Source of the DNA: Streptomyces antioxidans
GTDB taxonomy: Bacteria; Actinomycetota; Actinomycetes; Streptomycetales; Streptomycetaceae
Assembly: GCF_000968685.2 (NCBI RefSeq)
Contig: NZ_LAKD02000027.1
Location: 1-64,000, forward strand
Length of the DNA: 64,000 nucleotides
Direction of reading: 5' to 3'
The notes below the pieces were generated by a model. The model was not told where the DNA came from and made no database searches. It saw nothing but the letters and a program-made list of their open reading frames with translations. Shown here in pieces: positions 31,640 to 40,359 of this stretch (position 1 is the stretch's first letter; every line of letters starts with the position of its first letter). Position numbers and translations under genes: made by a program.

Positions 31640-32592
31640 GGTGTGTGCTCCGGGGTGTCGGCGGTGGAACCGGCCGCGGTCCGGCCGTGCGGCACGCCGC
31701 GGGCCGTGTCGGCGAGCTGGGCGTGGGTCGCGTACCAGACGCCGGGGTGAGCGGCGATGTGGTCGAGGAGTTCCCGCAGCGCCACGAGGCGCGAGCGGTG
31801 ACCGATGATGTGCGGGTGGAGGGTGAGCTGGAAGACGCCGCCGTCCCGGTACGCGGCGTCGAACTCGTCGGTCCACATCTCCCGTACGTCGCGCGGGCGG
31901 CTGTGCGGGCGGACGGAGCCGTAGCGGTCCATCGTGAAGTACGGGGCGTCGTCCCGTATCCAGTCGACGGGAATCTCCACCAGGCCGGTGGGGCGACCCT
32001 CGGCGACGATCTCGTAGGGCTCGTCGTCGGCCATGAGCGAGGAGTCGTAGGCGAAGCCCAGCTCGAGCATGATGTCGAGGGTCGAGTCCGAGAAGTCCCA
32101 GGACGGGGTGCGGATGCCGACGGGGCGCCGGCCGGTCAGCGTGGTGAGGGTGTCGAGGGCGCGCGCCGTGAGTTCCCGCTCGTCCTCGCGGCCCAGCAGG
32201 GTGTTGCGCTCGTGGATCCATCCGTGGACGGCCAGTTCGTGCCCGTCACGGGTGTAGGCGCGGGCCTCCTCGGGGTGGACGAGGGCGGAGACGGCCGGCA
32301 TGAAGAAGGTCGCCGGAACGCCGTAGCGGGCCAGCAGGTCCAGGATCCGTGGGGCCCCGGCGCGGGCGCCGTACTCGCCCTGGGCGAGCCGGCCGGGACT
32401 GGTTTCGCCGTCGCGCAGCGGGATCGTCTCGTGGTCGGAGTCGAAGGAGAGGGCGACCGCGACCCGGGCGCCGCCGGGCCAGCGGTCGGGGACCAGCCGC
32501 CGTCCGGCGCGGACCGCGTCGACGTGGCCGCGCCAGGTGTGCTCGGGCCAGCGCCAGCTCTCCGGGGGCAGGCCGAAGTCGTCTGTGGGCAT
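31636..32592 (-). CDS. Polysaccharide deacetylase (NodB-fold) family hydrolase
   Basis: 318 aa from ATG 32592 (MPTDDFGLPPESWRWPEH), with TGTGGAGA upstream; a longer frame back to 32661 has no ribosome site. NodB features: ALSFDSDHETIPLRDGE (metal-binding Asp/His region), FFMPAVSAL, the HELAVHGWIHERN His motif, RTPSWDFSDSTLDIM, and a late LTLHPHIIGHRSR. No signal peptide, so cytoplasmic. Members without a secretion signal include allantoinase-like and cyclic-imide/amide hydrolases, which fits a catabolic operon with an importer better than cell-wall deacetylation. Confidence 0.88.
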   Translation of the reverse strand: MPTDDFGLPPESWRWPEHTWRGHVDAVRAGRRLVPDRWPGGARVAVALSFDSDHETIPLRDGETSPGRLAQGEYGARAGAPRILDLLARYGVPATFFMPAVSALVHPEEARAYTRDGHELAVHGWIHERNTLLGREDERELTARALDTLTTLTGRRPVGIRTPSWDFSDSTLDIMLELGFAYDSSLMADDEPYEIVAEGRPTGLVEIPVDWIRDDAPYFTMDRYGSVRPHSRPRDVREMWTDEFDAAYRDGGVFQLTLHPHIIGHRSRLVALRELLDHIAAHPGVWYATHAQLADTARGVPHGRTAAGSTADTPEHTP

Positions 32593-32672
32593 GGTGGTCT
32601 CCACAAGGATCGGGGACGGGAAGAGGGCGGGCGAGGGTGCGGCGGGTCGGGGTGCGACCACCGGCAGGGGGC

Positions 32673-33683
32673 TCAGACGGCTGCTCGGACCATCCGGTGC
32701 CAGGAGTACTTCAGGGTGGCCAGGTGCAAGGTCACGTCGGAGGCGATCAGCCCGGGCAGTGCCCCGATGATGTCGCTGGTGTAGCGCAGCAGATCGGTGC
32801 GGCGGGGCAGGACCATGTGTCCGACGAGGTTGAAGCGCCCGGTGGCCGCGCCCAGGAACTTGGTTCCCGGATGCCGCGCGAGCTGCCGCCCCGCGGCGTC
32901 GAGCCGGTCAGGCTCGATCGACAGCCACACCATGAACTCCGCGTCGTACCCGAGCAGGGAAGGTTCGACGAGGGTCCGGAACTGCAGGATGCCGCGGGAG
33001 ATGAGCCGGTCCATGGCCCGTGCCACACCGGACTCGGTGTGGCCCAGGCTCCGGGCCAGGGTGCTGACCTGGGCGCGGCCGTCCTCCTTGAGGGCCGCGG
33101 CGACCTCCTGCTCCAGACCGGTCAGCGCTTTGGGCGCCCCGTCCCAGTCGGCGCGCTCGCATGACGACGCGAGGGAGGCGGGCCGCAGCTCCGCGGCGGC
33201 CTCGACGGGCAGCAGCCCGGTGTCCCACATCGACGCGGAGGTGAACGCACGGATGACGGCGACCGCCTCGGTGCTGGTGATCAGGTCGGCCCCGGGCAGA
33301 TCGGTGAAGAGCATCCGCATCATCTCCTCGTTGTCCCGGGCAACGAAATCGACGATGAGGTCGGCGGCACCGGTGACGACGGCGAGGAAGCGCACGTCCG
33401 GGCTGACGGCGAGCTGGTCCGCGAGGTCCAGCCCGCGCCCCGGCCTGGCCTGCACCCGGACCAGCATGGAGGAGCCCTCCCGCGTGCGGTCCAGCTCCAG
33501 ACTGCCGACGACCCGCAGCACTCCCCGCTCGCACAGGGCCTTATAGCGCCGCTGGGCGGTCGTCTCGCTCGTACCCACCCAACGGGCCACCGCGCTCCAC
33601 GGGGCGCGGCCATTGAGCTGGAGCGCCGCGATGACACGGCGGTCCAGGTCGTCGACGGTGGCCACGGGGGCTAGGTGGGTCAT
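32673..33683 (-). CDS. Tandem Lrp/AsnC family transcriptional regulator
   Basis: 336 aa from ATG 33683 (MTHLAPVATVDDLDRRVI); longer upstream in-frame starts encode an arginine-rich stretch that looks non-coding. Two Lrp halves in one chain: HTH LDRRVIAALQLNGRAPWSAV with its ligand domain, then LEQEVAAALKEDGRAQVSTL with a second ligand domain ending in ATLKYSWHRM. Double-length Lrp proteins are common in Streptomyces. It lies 80 bp upstream of the deacetylase on the same strand, so it is likely the local regulator of the catabolic operon. Confidence 0.9.
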   Translation of the reverse strand: MTHLAPVATVDDLDRRVIAALQLNGRAPWSAVARWVGTSETTAQRRYKALCERGVLRVVGSLELDRTREGSSMLVRVQARPGRGLDLADQLAVSPDVRFLAVVTGAADLIVDFVARDNEEMMRMLFTDLPGADLITSTEAVAVIRAFTSASMWDTGLLPVEAAAELRPASLASSCERADWDGAPKALTGLEQEVAAALKEDGRAQVSTLARSLGHTESGVARAMDRLISRGILQFRTLVEPSLLGYDAEFMVWLSIEPDRLDAAGRQLARHPGTKFLGAATGRFNLVGHMVLPRRTDLLRYTSDIIGALPGLIASDVTLHLATLKYSWHRMVRAAV

Positions 33684-33954
33684 GGGGCGGACGCTAATCA
33701 GCGCTTTTCCGCTCGTCAATGACGGATTCCTGCATCGCCGCTGGTCACAGCCGGGTGATCCAGCATGCGTCGGGGTTACGAGGGCATAACGCCCGCAGTT
33801 CCGGTGGGCATGAACGGGGGACGCCCAGCGTGACGGATTACGTCGCCCGGGCATCCGAAAAAGTTCCCGCTCGCGGTTCCGGCCCCTCGGGTTGGCGTGC
33901 TCCAACGGTGTCCAGGACGTCGTCCGAGCGGCCCGGGGCGAGGCATGTGCGTCT
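33684..33954. other. Intergenic region, no gene seen
   Basis: 271 bp between the start of the Lrp gene and the end of the DUF4345-like gene. It should hold the promoter of the Lrp-headed operon. No repeat or hairpin stands out. Confidence 0.5.
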
Positions 33955-34371
33955 TCATCGCCCGGCGGGCGCGGCCTCCAGATCGCCGCGCAGGGTCCGC
34001 TCCTCCGCGTCGGCCAGCCAGAAGTAGACCGGCGGCAGGCCGAGCTCGATCACCGCCAGTGCGATCTGGAACCACTGCGGCCAGCCGTGCACGGCGAGCG
34101 AGAGCAGCCGCCCCGCGCCGCCCAGCAGGAAGACCCCGGCCAGCCACCGCACCGCCAGCGCCGGGATCGGACGCTGCCGCGCGGCCCAGAGCCAGGCCAG
34201 CCCGTAGCCGACGAAGCTGGCCCCCATGAACCGCCCCCAGCTGTCGACCGTCGTTCCGGCGGAACCGGCGCCGGGGATCGCCGCGTTGCCCAGTGCCACG
34301 TGGTACAGGCCGATCGCCACACAGGCCCAGCCCATCACCTGGGTGAGTACGCGCAGAGTCCTGGCCATCAT
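33955..34371 (-). CDS. Small membrane protein, DUF4345-like
   Basis: 138 aa, four hydrophobic segments with short loops. Start MMARTLRVLTQVMGWACVAIG with GGAGGG immediately upstream; either of the two adjacent Met codons could be used. The spacing and the GRFMGASFVGYGLAWLWAARQ segment resemble DUF4345 proteins. It is divergent from a TetR gene, and the shared intergenic inverted repeat indicates that it is the regulator's target. Biochemical role unknown. Confidence 0.8.
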   Translation of the reverse strand: MMARTLRVLTQVMGWACVAIGLYHVALGNAAIPGAGSAGTTVDSWGRFMGASFVGYGLAWLWAARQRPIPALAVRWLAGVFLLGGAGRLLSLAVHGWPQWFQIALAVIELGLPPVYFWLADAEERTLRGDLEAAPAGR

Positions 34372-34390
34372 CCCTCCAAGCCGTCCCGGC

Positions 34391-34454
34391 GAAGCTTAGT
34401 TGACATGCGTCTACTAGACTGGGCGCACTGGTTGACGCATGTCAACTAAGCTTC
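34391..34454. promoter_or_regulatory. Perfect 21-bp inverted repeat with 22-bp spacer: TetR operator region
   Basis: Arms at 34391-34411 and 34434-34454 are exact reverse complements. Each arm contains TTGACATGCGTC, which forms a nearly palindromic TTGAC-n-GTCAA type site with its inner flank, so two operator sites in opposite orientation are likely. The right arm ends 4 bp before the TetR start codon, so binding would block both divergent genes. Confidence 0.85.
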
Positions 34455-34458
34455 CTCC

Positions 34459-35067
34459 GTGCCTCCCCGCCAGCGACTCACCCCTGCCGACCGCCGCGCC
34501 CAGCTCCTCGCCGTCGGCGCACGGCTCTTCGCCGCGCACCCCTACGCCGATGTGCTGATGGAGGAGGTCGCCGAGCGGGCCGGTGTCTCCCGGGCGCTCC
34601 TCTACCGCCATTTCCCCAGCAAGCACGCCCTGTTCGCGGCCGTCTACCAGCAGGCCGCGGACAAGCTGCTCGCCGAGACCCGGTTCGACCCCGCCGACTC
34701 CCTGGTGGAGCAGCTCGTCCAGGGCATGGACGTCCATCTCGACTACTTCGTGGCGAACCGCAACGCGGTCCTCGCCGCGAACCGGGTCCTGGCGGGCGAC
34801 CCGGTGATCCAGACGATCATGACGAACGAGCTGGACGCGCTCCGTGCGCGACTGCTGGCCGTGCTCCCCCTCGCGGACGAGACCGCCCGCGAGGCCGTCT
34901 CCGGCGTCCTGAAGAGCTGGCTGGTCTTCGTCCAGGTCCTCTGCGTCGACTGGCTCGGCCACGAGACCTGTACCCGCGCCGAGCTGCGCGACGTCTGCGT
35001 CGGCGCGGTTCTCGGCGCCCTCCGGCCGCTGCTCGCCGAGGACCCCGCGCCCGGCTGGCCGCCATAG
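34459..35067 (+). CDS. TetR family transcriptional regulator
   Basis: 202 aa from GTG 34459. N-terminal HTH: QLLAVGARLFAAHPYADVLM, VAERAGVSRALLYRHFPSKH, then a helical ligand-binding domain. The start lies just behind a perfect inverted repeat, in keeping with autorepression and control of the divergent membrane-protein gene. Leader space is minimal and no Shine-Dalgarno is seen apart from CTTCCTCC, so a leaderless or short-leader transcript is possible. Confidence 0.92.
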   Translation: MPPRQRLTPADRRAQLLAVGARLFAAHPYADVLMEEVAERAGVSRALLYRHFPSKHALFAAVYQQAADKLLAETRFDPADSLVEQLVQGMDVHLDYFVANRNAVLAANRVLAGDPVIQTIMTNELDALRARLLAVLPLADETAREAVSGVLKSWLVFVQVLCVDWLGHETCTRAELRDVCVGAVLGALRPLLAEDPAPGWPP

Positions 35068-35088
35068 GAGTCCGGCCCGCCCCCGTGG

Positions 35089-35595
35089 TCAGGACATGGA
35101 GTATGTGGCGACGTACGCGTCGAAGGGCTCGATGCCGACTTCCGCACGGAGGTCATCCGTGCGCTCGGGCTCTTCGCAGGGCCACGGAACCGGTGCCCCG
35201 TCCTTCACACCGAAGACCTGTGTGCCATAGATCTGCCGGCACCCCTCATTGACCAGCGTCCGGTCGCACAGGAAGGCCAGCTCGCGCCGGCTGGCCGAGC
35301 CCGCAGACACCGCCTCCCGCACCAGCTGGAGGGCGCGCCGCTGAACGTCGAGCTGACGGTCGGCGTGCTGGGCGATCAGCCATGCCGCGCGTGCGGCCTC
35401 CTCGCCGACCATGTGTGCCGTCGGCCAGCCGTACTCGTCCATGATCTCGTTGAGCCGGTCGCCGTGCCGTGCGGTCAGTCGCCGCCACGCCAGCTGCTCG
35501 GCGGGGTCATCGCTGTTGGCGTAAACCGAAGACCGGTGATCCGCCACGGCCATCTCCGTGGGTTCCGCCGCCAGTGCGGCAACGTCGCGCGCCAC
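35089..35595 (-). CDS. DUF6624-like protein of unknown function
   Basis: 168 aa from GTG 35595, chosen because GGGAG lies 6 nt upstream; a TTG at 35640 is possible but poorer. The conserved order IMDEYGWPTAHMVGEEAARA, AWLIAQHAD, LCDRTLVNEG and QIYGTQ, with a C-terminal ...IEPFDAY, fits the DUF6624 family as I recall it. No membrane segment. Convergent with the TetR gene. Function unknown. Confidence 0.75.
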   Translation of the reverse strand: MARDVAALAAEPTEMAVADHRSSVYANSDDPAEQLAWRRLTARHGDRLNEIMDEYGWPTAHMVGEEAARAAWLIAQHADRQLDVQRRALQLVREAVSAGSASRRELAFLCDRTLVNEGCRQIYGTQVFGVKDGAPVPWPCEEPERTDDLRAEVGIEPFDAYVATYSMS

Positions 35596-35810
35596 TCTTA
35601 ACTCCCAGGTCGAATCGGTGCGTTGTGCCTGTTGCCGCAAGCCTAAAGGCGCATATCAGGCGTAAAGATCATTCCGGAGAACGGTGACGGCCACCCGTTC
35701 GCGCGGGGATAATGGATCTACCCCAGAAGCCGCCCGTCCGGCCACGACCATGACCAAGGGGCGCCACAGAGCGCGCCGCCGTCACCCCAATACGGGCGTA
35801 ACGTATCCAT

Positions 35811-38132
35811 ATGGGTGGTGTTCGGTGCCAATGGTGCGATGCGTTGCTGCCGGATCGGTCCGGGCCCAACCGGCGGTACTGCAGCCGAGCTCACCGACAG
35901 GCCGCCTGGCGGGCACGGATCGGCGCCGCCTTGGGGATCAGCGGCGAGGCGGCCAGGCGCCACTCCGGGCGGGCGCGCGACCTCCCCGAAGAGGTCCGGG
36001 GGCCGAGGGAAGACGCCACGCCTGCCGTCGGCTCCGGTACGGAGCTGCTGGATGCCCTCCTGTGCGGGGCGGCGCGGGAAACAGGGGCGTCGGCGGGTCT
36101 GGTGTATCTGCTGCCGCCGGGCGGGCAGGTGCTGCGGCTGGCCGTGACGACCGGGGTGCCGCCGAAGGTCACCGCGCTCTGGGAGCGGCTGCTGGTTCCG
36201 GCCTCGGGTCCGGTACCGGCCGCGGTCCGTGAGCGGCGCCTGGTGTGGCTCGCCAGCCAGGCGGAGCTCGCGCGCCGCTACCCGAGGGCGGCGCTGGTGT
36301 GGCCCTATCCCGTGGCGATGGCCGCCGCGCCGCTCACCTCCGGTGCCGCCGTTCGGGGCGTGCTGGTGCTGCTGTGGCCCGAACCGCGTCCCCCGCGCCT
36401 GGACGCACATGAGCGCGCCGTGATCCGCTCCACCTGCGACCGCGCGGGCGCGCTCCTGGGGCAGGCCGCCGCGGACGGGCACCCGATATCACCCGGGGAG
36501 CCGCGCGTGGCGGCCCCGCCGCGGGCCCGGACCGCCGCGCGGGCCGCGGCGGACGTCGCCGACCGCCTCGCGGAGGGCTGTTGTGTGCTGGACGCGCGGG
36601 GCCGGATCGCCTTCATCAGCGCCACCGCCGCCGACCTGTTCGGTGGCAGCGTCCCTGATCTGCTCGGCGCACCGCTGTGGGAGGCACTGCCATGGCTGGA
36701 CGACCCGGTCTTCGAAGACCGCTACCGGGCCGCGGTCCTCGGCCGTCGGCCCACGTCCTTCACCGCCCTGCGCCCGCCGGACGTGTGGCTGGCCTTCCAG
36801 CTCTGCCCGGACGTCTCCGGCATCAGCGTGCGCGTCTACCCCACCGGCCGCACCGCACCCTTGGACCACCCGGAGCCGGAGCCCAGAGCGAACACCGCCG
36901 CACCGACCCGGGTCGGCACGCTGTACGACCTGATGCACCTGGCGGGCGCGCTCACCAAGGCCGTCAGCGTGCGGGACGTGGTCGAGCTGACCGCCGACCT
37001 GGTCCTTCCGGCCTTCGGCGCCCAGGGCTTCGTCCTGTCCGTCGCCGAGGGTGACCGGTTGCGTGTCGTCGGTCACCGCGGCTACCCGGACGAGGTCATC
37101 GACCGCCTCGACTTCCCGCCCTTCCGGGACGAGTCGGCCCCCACCGTGCGCGCCGTGACCACGGGAGCGCCCCTCTTCTTCGCCTCCCCCCGTGAGATGG
37201 AACGGCTCGCCCCCGGCATCCCACCGCTGACCAAGAGGGCGGCTTGGGCCTTCCTGCCGCTGCTGGCCCCCAGCGGCCCGGTCGGCTGCTGTGTGGTCTC
37301 CTACGACCGGCCCCACGACTTCACCCCCGACGAGCGCGCCGTCCTGACCTCTTTCGCCGGGCTGATCGCCCAGGCCCTCGACCGCGCCCGCCTCTACGAC
37401 GCCGAACACCAGCTCGCCCACAGCCTGCAGAGCGGCCTGCTCCCCGCCACCCTCCCCACCGTGCCCGGACTGGAGGTAGCGGCCCGCTATCTGCCCACGG
37501 CCCGCGGCATGGACGTCGGCGGCGACTTCTACGACCTCATCCGCTGCGACGCCACCACCGTCGCGGCGGCCATCGGCGACGTCCAGGGCCACAATGTGAA
37601 CGCCGCCGTCCTCATGGGCCAGGTCCGCACCGCCGTCCACGCCACCGCCGGCGCGTCCCCCGGCGAGGTCCTGGCCCGCACCAACCGCCTGCTCACCGAC
37701 CTCGACCCCGGTCTGTTCACCAGCTGTCTCTACGCCCACATCGACCTGGCACACCACCGTGCCCACCTGGCCACCGCCGGCCACCCGCCCCCCGTCCTGC
37801 GCCACCCCGACGGCCACACCGAGATCCTCCACCTGCCGCCCGGTCTCCTGCTGGGCATCGACCCCGACGCCGACTACCCGGCCACCGAGATCCCCCTGCC
37901 GCCCGGCGCCGTGCTGGCCCTCTACACCGACGGCCTGGTGGAAAGTCCCGGCACCGACCTCGGCGACGCGACCACCCACCTCGCCGACCAGCTCGCACGC
38001 GCCCCTGACCAGCCCATGGCCACCCTCGCCGACACCCTTGTCCACCACGACCCACACACCGACCCCCGCAGCGACGACATCGCCCTCCTCCTGCTCCACC
38101 TGGAACCGGGCCCCGCCGCGGGCGCGGGCTAG
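35811..38132 (+). CDS. PP2C-type (SpoIIE) serine phosphatase with zinc-knuckle-like N-terminus, PAS and GAF domains
   Basis: 773 aa. Residues 1-35 carry CQWCDALLP and RRYCSRAHRQAAWRAR, a short Cys/His zinc-binding-like motif. A GAF-like region lies at ~75-220, a PAS domain at ~245-335 (GCCVLDARGRIAFISATAADLFGG), a second GAF at ~365-530, and the SpoIIE phosphatase domain at ~545-765 with GMDVGGDFYDLI, AIGDVQGH, TAGHPPPVL, ALYTDGLVES and DDIALLLL. The phosphatase metal-binding Asp residues are present. Such proteins act on anti-anti-sigma factors in Streptomyces stress and development signalling. No kinase or anti-sigma partner is adjacent. Confidence 0.92.
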   Translation: MGGVRCQWCDALLPDRSGPNRRYCSRAHRQAAWRARIGAALGISGEAARRHSGRARDLPEEVRGPREDATPAVGSGTELLDALLCGAARETGASAGLVYLLPPGGQVLRLAVTTGVPPKVTALWERLLVPASGPVPAAVRERRLVWLASQAELARRYPRAALVWPYPVAMAAAPLTSGAAVRGVLVLLWPEPRPPRLDAHERAVIRSTCDRAGALLGQAAADGHPISPGEPRVAAPPRARTAARAAADVADRLAEGCCVLDARGRIAFISATAADLFGGSVPDLLGAPLWEALPWLDDPVFEDRYRAAVLGRRPTSFTALRPPDVWLAFQLCPDVSGISVRVYPTGRTAPLDHPEPEPRANTAAPTRVGTLYDLMHLAGALTKAVSVRDVVELTADLVLPAFGAQGFVLSVAEGDRLRVVGHRGYPDEVIDRLDFPPFRDESAPTVRAVTTGAPLFFASPREMERLAPGIPPLTKRAAWAFLPLLAPSGPVGCCVVSYDRPHDFTPDERAVLTSFAGLIAQALDRARLYDAEHQLAHSLQSGLLPATLPTVPGLEVAARYLPTARGMDVGGDFYDLIRCDATTVAAAIGDVQGHNVNAAVLMGQVRTAVHATAGASPGEVLARTNRLLTDLDPGLFTSCLYAHIDLAHHRAHLATAGHPPPVLRHPDGHTEILHLPPGLLLGIDPDADYPATEIPLPPGAVLALYTDGLVESPGTDLGDATTHLADQLARAPDQPMATLADTLVHHDPHTDPRSDDIALLLLHLEPGPAAGAG

Positions 38133-38165
38133 ACTTCCGTCGTGCGGGAAGGGGCTTGGTGAGCT

Positions 38166-39236
38166 GTGCGCGGACGGCCGTCTGAGGCGGGTGCGGACTC
38201 CGCGGCGCGCGGTTCCGCGACCCTGCGCGATGTGGCCGCCGTCGCCGGTGTCTCGATGAGCACCGTGTCGAACGTGGCCCGCGGCCGGGGAAATGTCCGG
38301 GAGGAGACCCGGGCGCGGGTGCAGGACGCGATCGACGAGCTCGGGTACCGCCCCAACCTGGCCGCGCGGCGGCTGCGTTCGGGGCGCTCCCAGGTGCTGG
38401 GGCTCGCCCTGCCGAGTGTCACGGTCCCCTACTTCCGCGAATTCGCCGATTCCGTGCTGCGCGAGGCCCAGGGGCACGGGATGTCCGTGCGCATCACCCA
38501 GACGCACGGCGACGTGCGGCGCGAGCGCGGTGTCTGTGACGACCCGTATCTGCGGCACGTGGACGGAATCCTGCTCGTTCCCGTCGCGCTCGGCCCGGCG
38601 GACATGCGGGCGCTGACGGTGACGAAGCCGCTGATCGTGGCCACGGCGTCGTTCGCCGCGGGCCGTGTCGACTCCTTCGACACGGACCGGTTCGAGGCGG
38701 CCCGCACGGTCGTGGCGCATCTCGTCTCGGGCGGGCGCCGCCGCATCGCCGCCGTGGCCCCCGGTGGGGCGCTGCCCGCGGAGAGCGACGGGCGCTACCT
38801 CGGGTACGTCGCGGGTCTGCGCGACGCCGGGCTGCCGGTGAGCCGCCGACGGGTGGTGAGCACGGACACGGTCACCTTCGCGGCGGGCGCCGACGCGGTG
38901 CGGACGCTGATCGGGCGGGCGCCCGAGACGGACGCCGTGTTCGCGCTCGGCGACGCGCTCGCCCTGGGCGCGCTCCGCGGACTGCGGGACGCGGGGCGCA
39001 CCGTGCCGGGGGACGTCGCCGTGGTCGGGTTCGGCAATGTCGCACAGGCCGGATACTGCGCTCCCACCCTCACCACCGTCGACCCGGGGCGGGAGGAGAT
39101 GGCGCACCGCGCCGTCTCGCTCCTGGCGGAGCGCGCACAGGCGCGGACGACCGGCGCGGTGCTCCCAGAACCGGGACCCCACACGGTCGGGTTCCGCCTG
39201 GTCGAACGGGAGTCGAGCGGCGTTGCCAGTGAATGA
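38166..39236 (+). CDS. LacI family transcriptional regulator (first of a tandem pair)
   Basis: 356 aa from GTG 38166. N-terminal HTH ATLRDVAAVAGVSMSTVSNV followed by the hinge ELGYRPNLAARRLRSGRS, then a periplasmic-binding-protein-like sensor domain. Its last 14 bp overlap the start of a second LacI gene, so the pair is translated together. Both lie just upstream of a transporter-sulfatase operon. Confidence 0.92.
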   Translation: MRGRPSEAGADSAARGSATLRDVAAVAGVSMSTVSNVARGRGNVREETRARVQDAIDELGYRPNLAARRLRSGRSQVLGLALPSVTVPYFREFADSVLREAQGHGMSVRITQTHGDVRRERGVCDDPYLRHVDGILLVPVALGPADMRALTVTKPLIVATASFAAGRVDSFDTDRFEAARTVVAHLVSGGRRRIAAVAPGGALPAESDGRYLGYVAGLRDAGLPVSRRRVVSTDTVTFAAGADAVRTLIGRAPETDAVFALGDALALGALRGLRDAGRTVPGDVAVVGFGNVAQAGYCAPTLTTVDPGREEMAHRAVSLLAERAQARTTGAVLPEPGPHTVGFRLVERESSGVASE

Positions 39237-40266
39237 GCCGGAGCCGTCCCGTGGCCGCCCCACGGTGGTGCGCATGCGCGATGTGGCCGCCGCCGTCGGT
39301 GTGTCCGTCAAGACCGTGTCCAATGTCGTCAATGCCACCGGGCAGGTGAACGAGGCGACCGTCAGAGCCGTGCGCGCCGCGGTCGAGGAGCTTGGCTACC
39401 GCCCCAACCCCCTGGCCCGCGGCCTCAATTCGCGGGCGACGGACACGGTGACGCTGGCCCTGCCGGGCCTCGGGTACGGCTACTGCGCACCCCTCGCCGC
39501 CGCGGTCTTCGATCTCGCGGAGGCCGAGGGCGTCAGCGTCGTGATGGAGCCCACCGGGGGCGATCGCGAGCGGGAGCTTGAGGTGCTGCGCAATCGCGGG
39601 GGCCTCTCGGACGGCGTGCTGCTGATGCCGACCGCGATCACCGCGCGGGACCTGGGGGATCCGCCGTCCCCCGGCCCCGCGGTGCTGCTGGGATCGCGCC
39701 GGGTGGCGGGCCCCTTCGACAGCGTCGTGTCGCGGGACACCGCCGCGGCCGAGGCCGCGGTGCGGCTGCTCCTCGACCGTGGCGCCTCGCGCGTCGCACT
39801 GCTGGGTGGTGAGCGCAAGGAAGGCGGCGACAGCGCGGCCGCCCTGCGCACCGAGGGGTACCGGCGGGCGCTGGCGGCGGCGGGGCGGGGGTCCGACCCG
39901 TGGCCGATCGTGGAGACAGCACGGTCCTCCCGGCGCGACGGGCAGGTGGCGATCGCTCAACTCCTGGGCGGGGACACGCCGTTCGACGCGGTGCTCGCCC
40001 TCGAAGAGCCACTTGCGCACGGGGCGTTGCACGCACTGCGCAGGGCGGGCCGGGACGTACCGGGGCAGGTCCGGGTGGTCGCGTTCGGCAACGACGAGGA
40101 TGCGGAGTACTCCTCGCCCAGCCTGACGACCGTCCGGGCGGATGTCCATACGATGGCCCGGCGCGCGCTCGACCTGCTCACGGCCCGGGTCCGGGAGGGC
40201 GCGCGCCCGCGGAGCCAGGTCGAGGTGCCGCTCACCATAACCGAACGCGAGTCAACATTTTCCTAA
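39223..40266 (+). CDS. LacI family transcriptional regulator (second of a tandem pair)
   Basis: 347 aa if translation starts at TTG 39223, which lies inside the end of the previous gene and has GGGAG 10 nt upstream; an internal start just before MRDVAAAVGVSVKTVSNVVN is possible. HTH and hinge (EELGYRPNPLARGLNSRA) are intact, and the sensor domain is complete. It is only partly similar to its neighbour, so this is not a recent duplication. The pair might act as a heteromer or answer two ligands. Confidence 0.88.
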   Translation: MPVNEPEPSRGRPTVVRMRDVAAAVGVSVKTVSNVVNATGQVNEATVRAVRAAVEELGYRPNPLARGLNSRATDTVTLALPGLGYGYCAPLAAAVFDLAEAEGVSVVMEPTGGDRERELEVLRNRGGLSDGVLLMPTAITARDLGDPPSPGPAVLLGSRRVAGPFDSVVSRDTAAAEAAVRLLLDRGASRVALLGGERKEGGDSAAALRTEGYRRALAAAGRGSDPWPIVETARSSRRDGQVAIAQLLGGDTPFDAVLALEEPLAHGALHALRRAGRDVPGQVRVVAFGNDEDAEYSSPSLTTVRADVHTMARRALDLLTARVREGARPRSQVEVPLTITERESTFS

Positions 40267-40317
40267 CGCCCGGTCATTGACGGCGAACGTCGCGCGGCCC
40301 TACCGTCCACTCCAGTG

Positions 40318-40338
40318 CAACGGTTACCGTAATCGTTG
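40318..40338. promoter_or_regulatory. Imperfect 21-bp palindrome, likely LacI-family operator
   Basis: The outer half-sites CAACG and CGTTG and the inner TTAC and GTAA are symmetric about a central C, with mismatches only at one paired position on each side. It lies 21 bp before the transporter ATG and 52 bp after the second LacI stop, where repression of the transporter-sulfatase genes would be expected. Confidence 0.75.
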
Positions 40339-40359
40339 GAATCCCCGTGGAGCCGCCGT

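Noticed and set aside
36489..39338. Minus-strand open frame of 949 codons across the SpoIIE and first LacI genes
   Set aside because: Antisense to two well-supported genes; composition is Gly/Val/Arg-rich without motifs.
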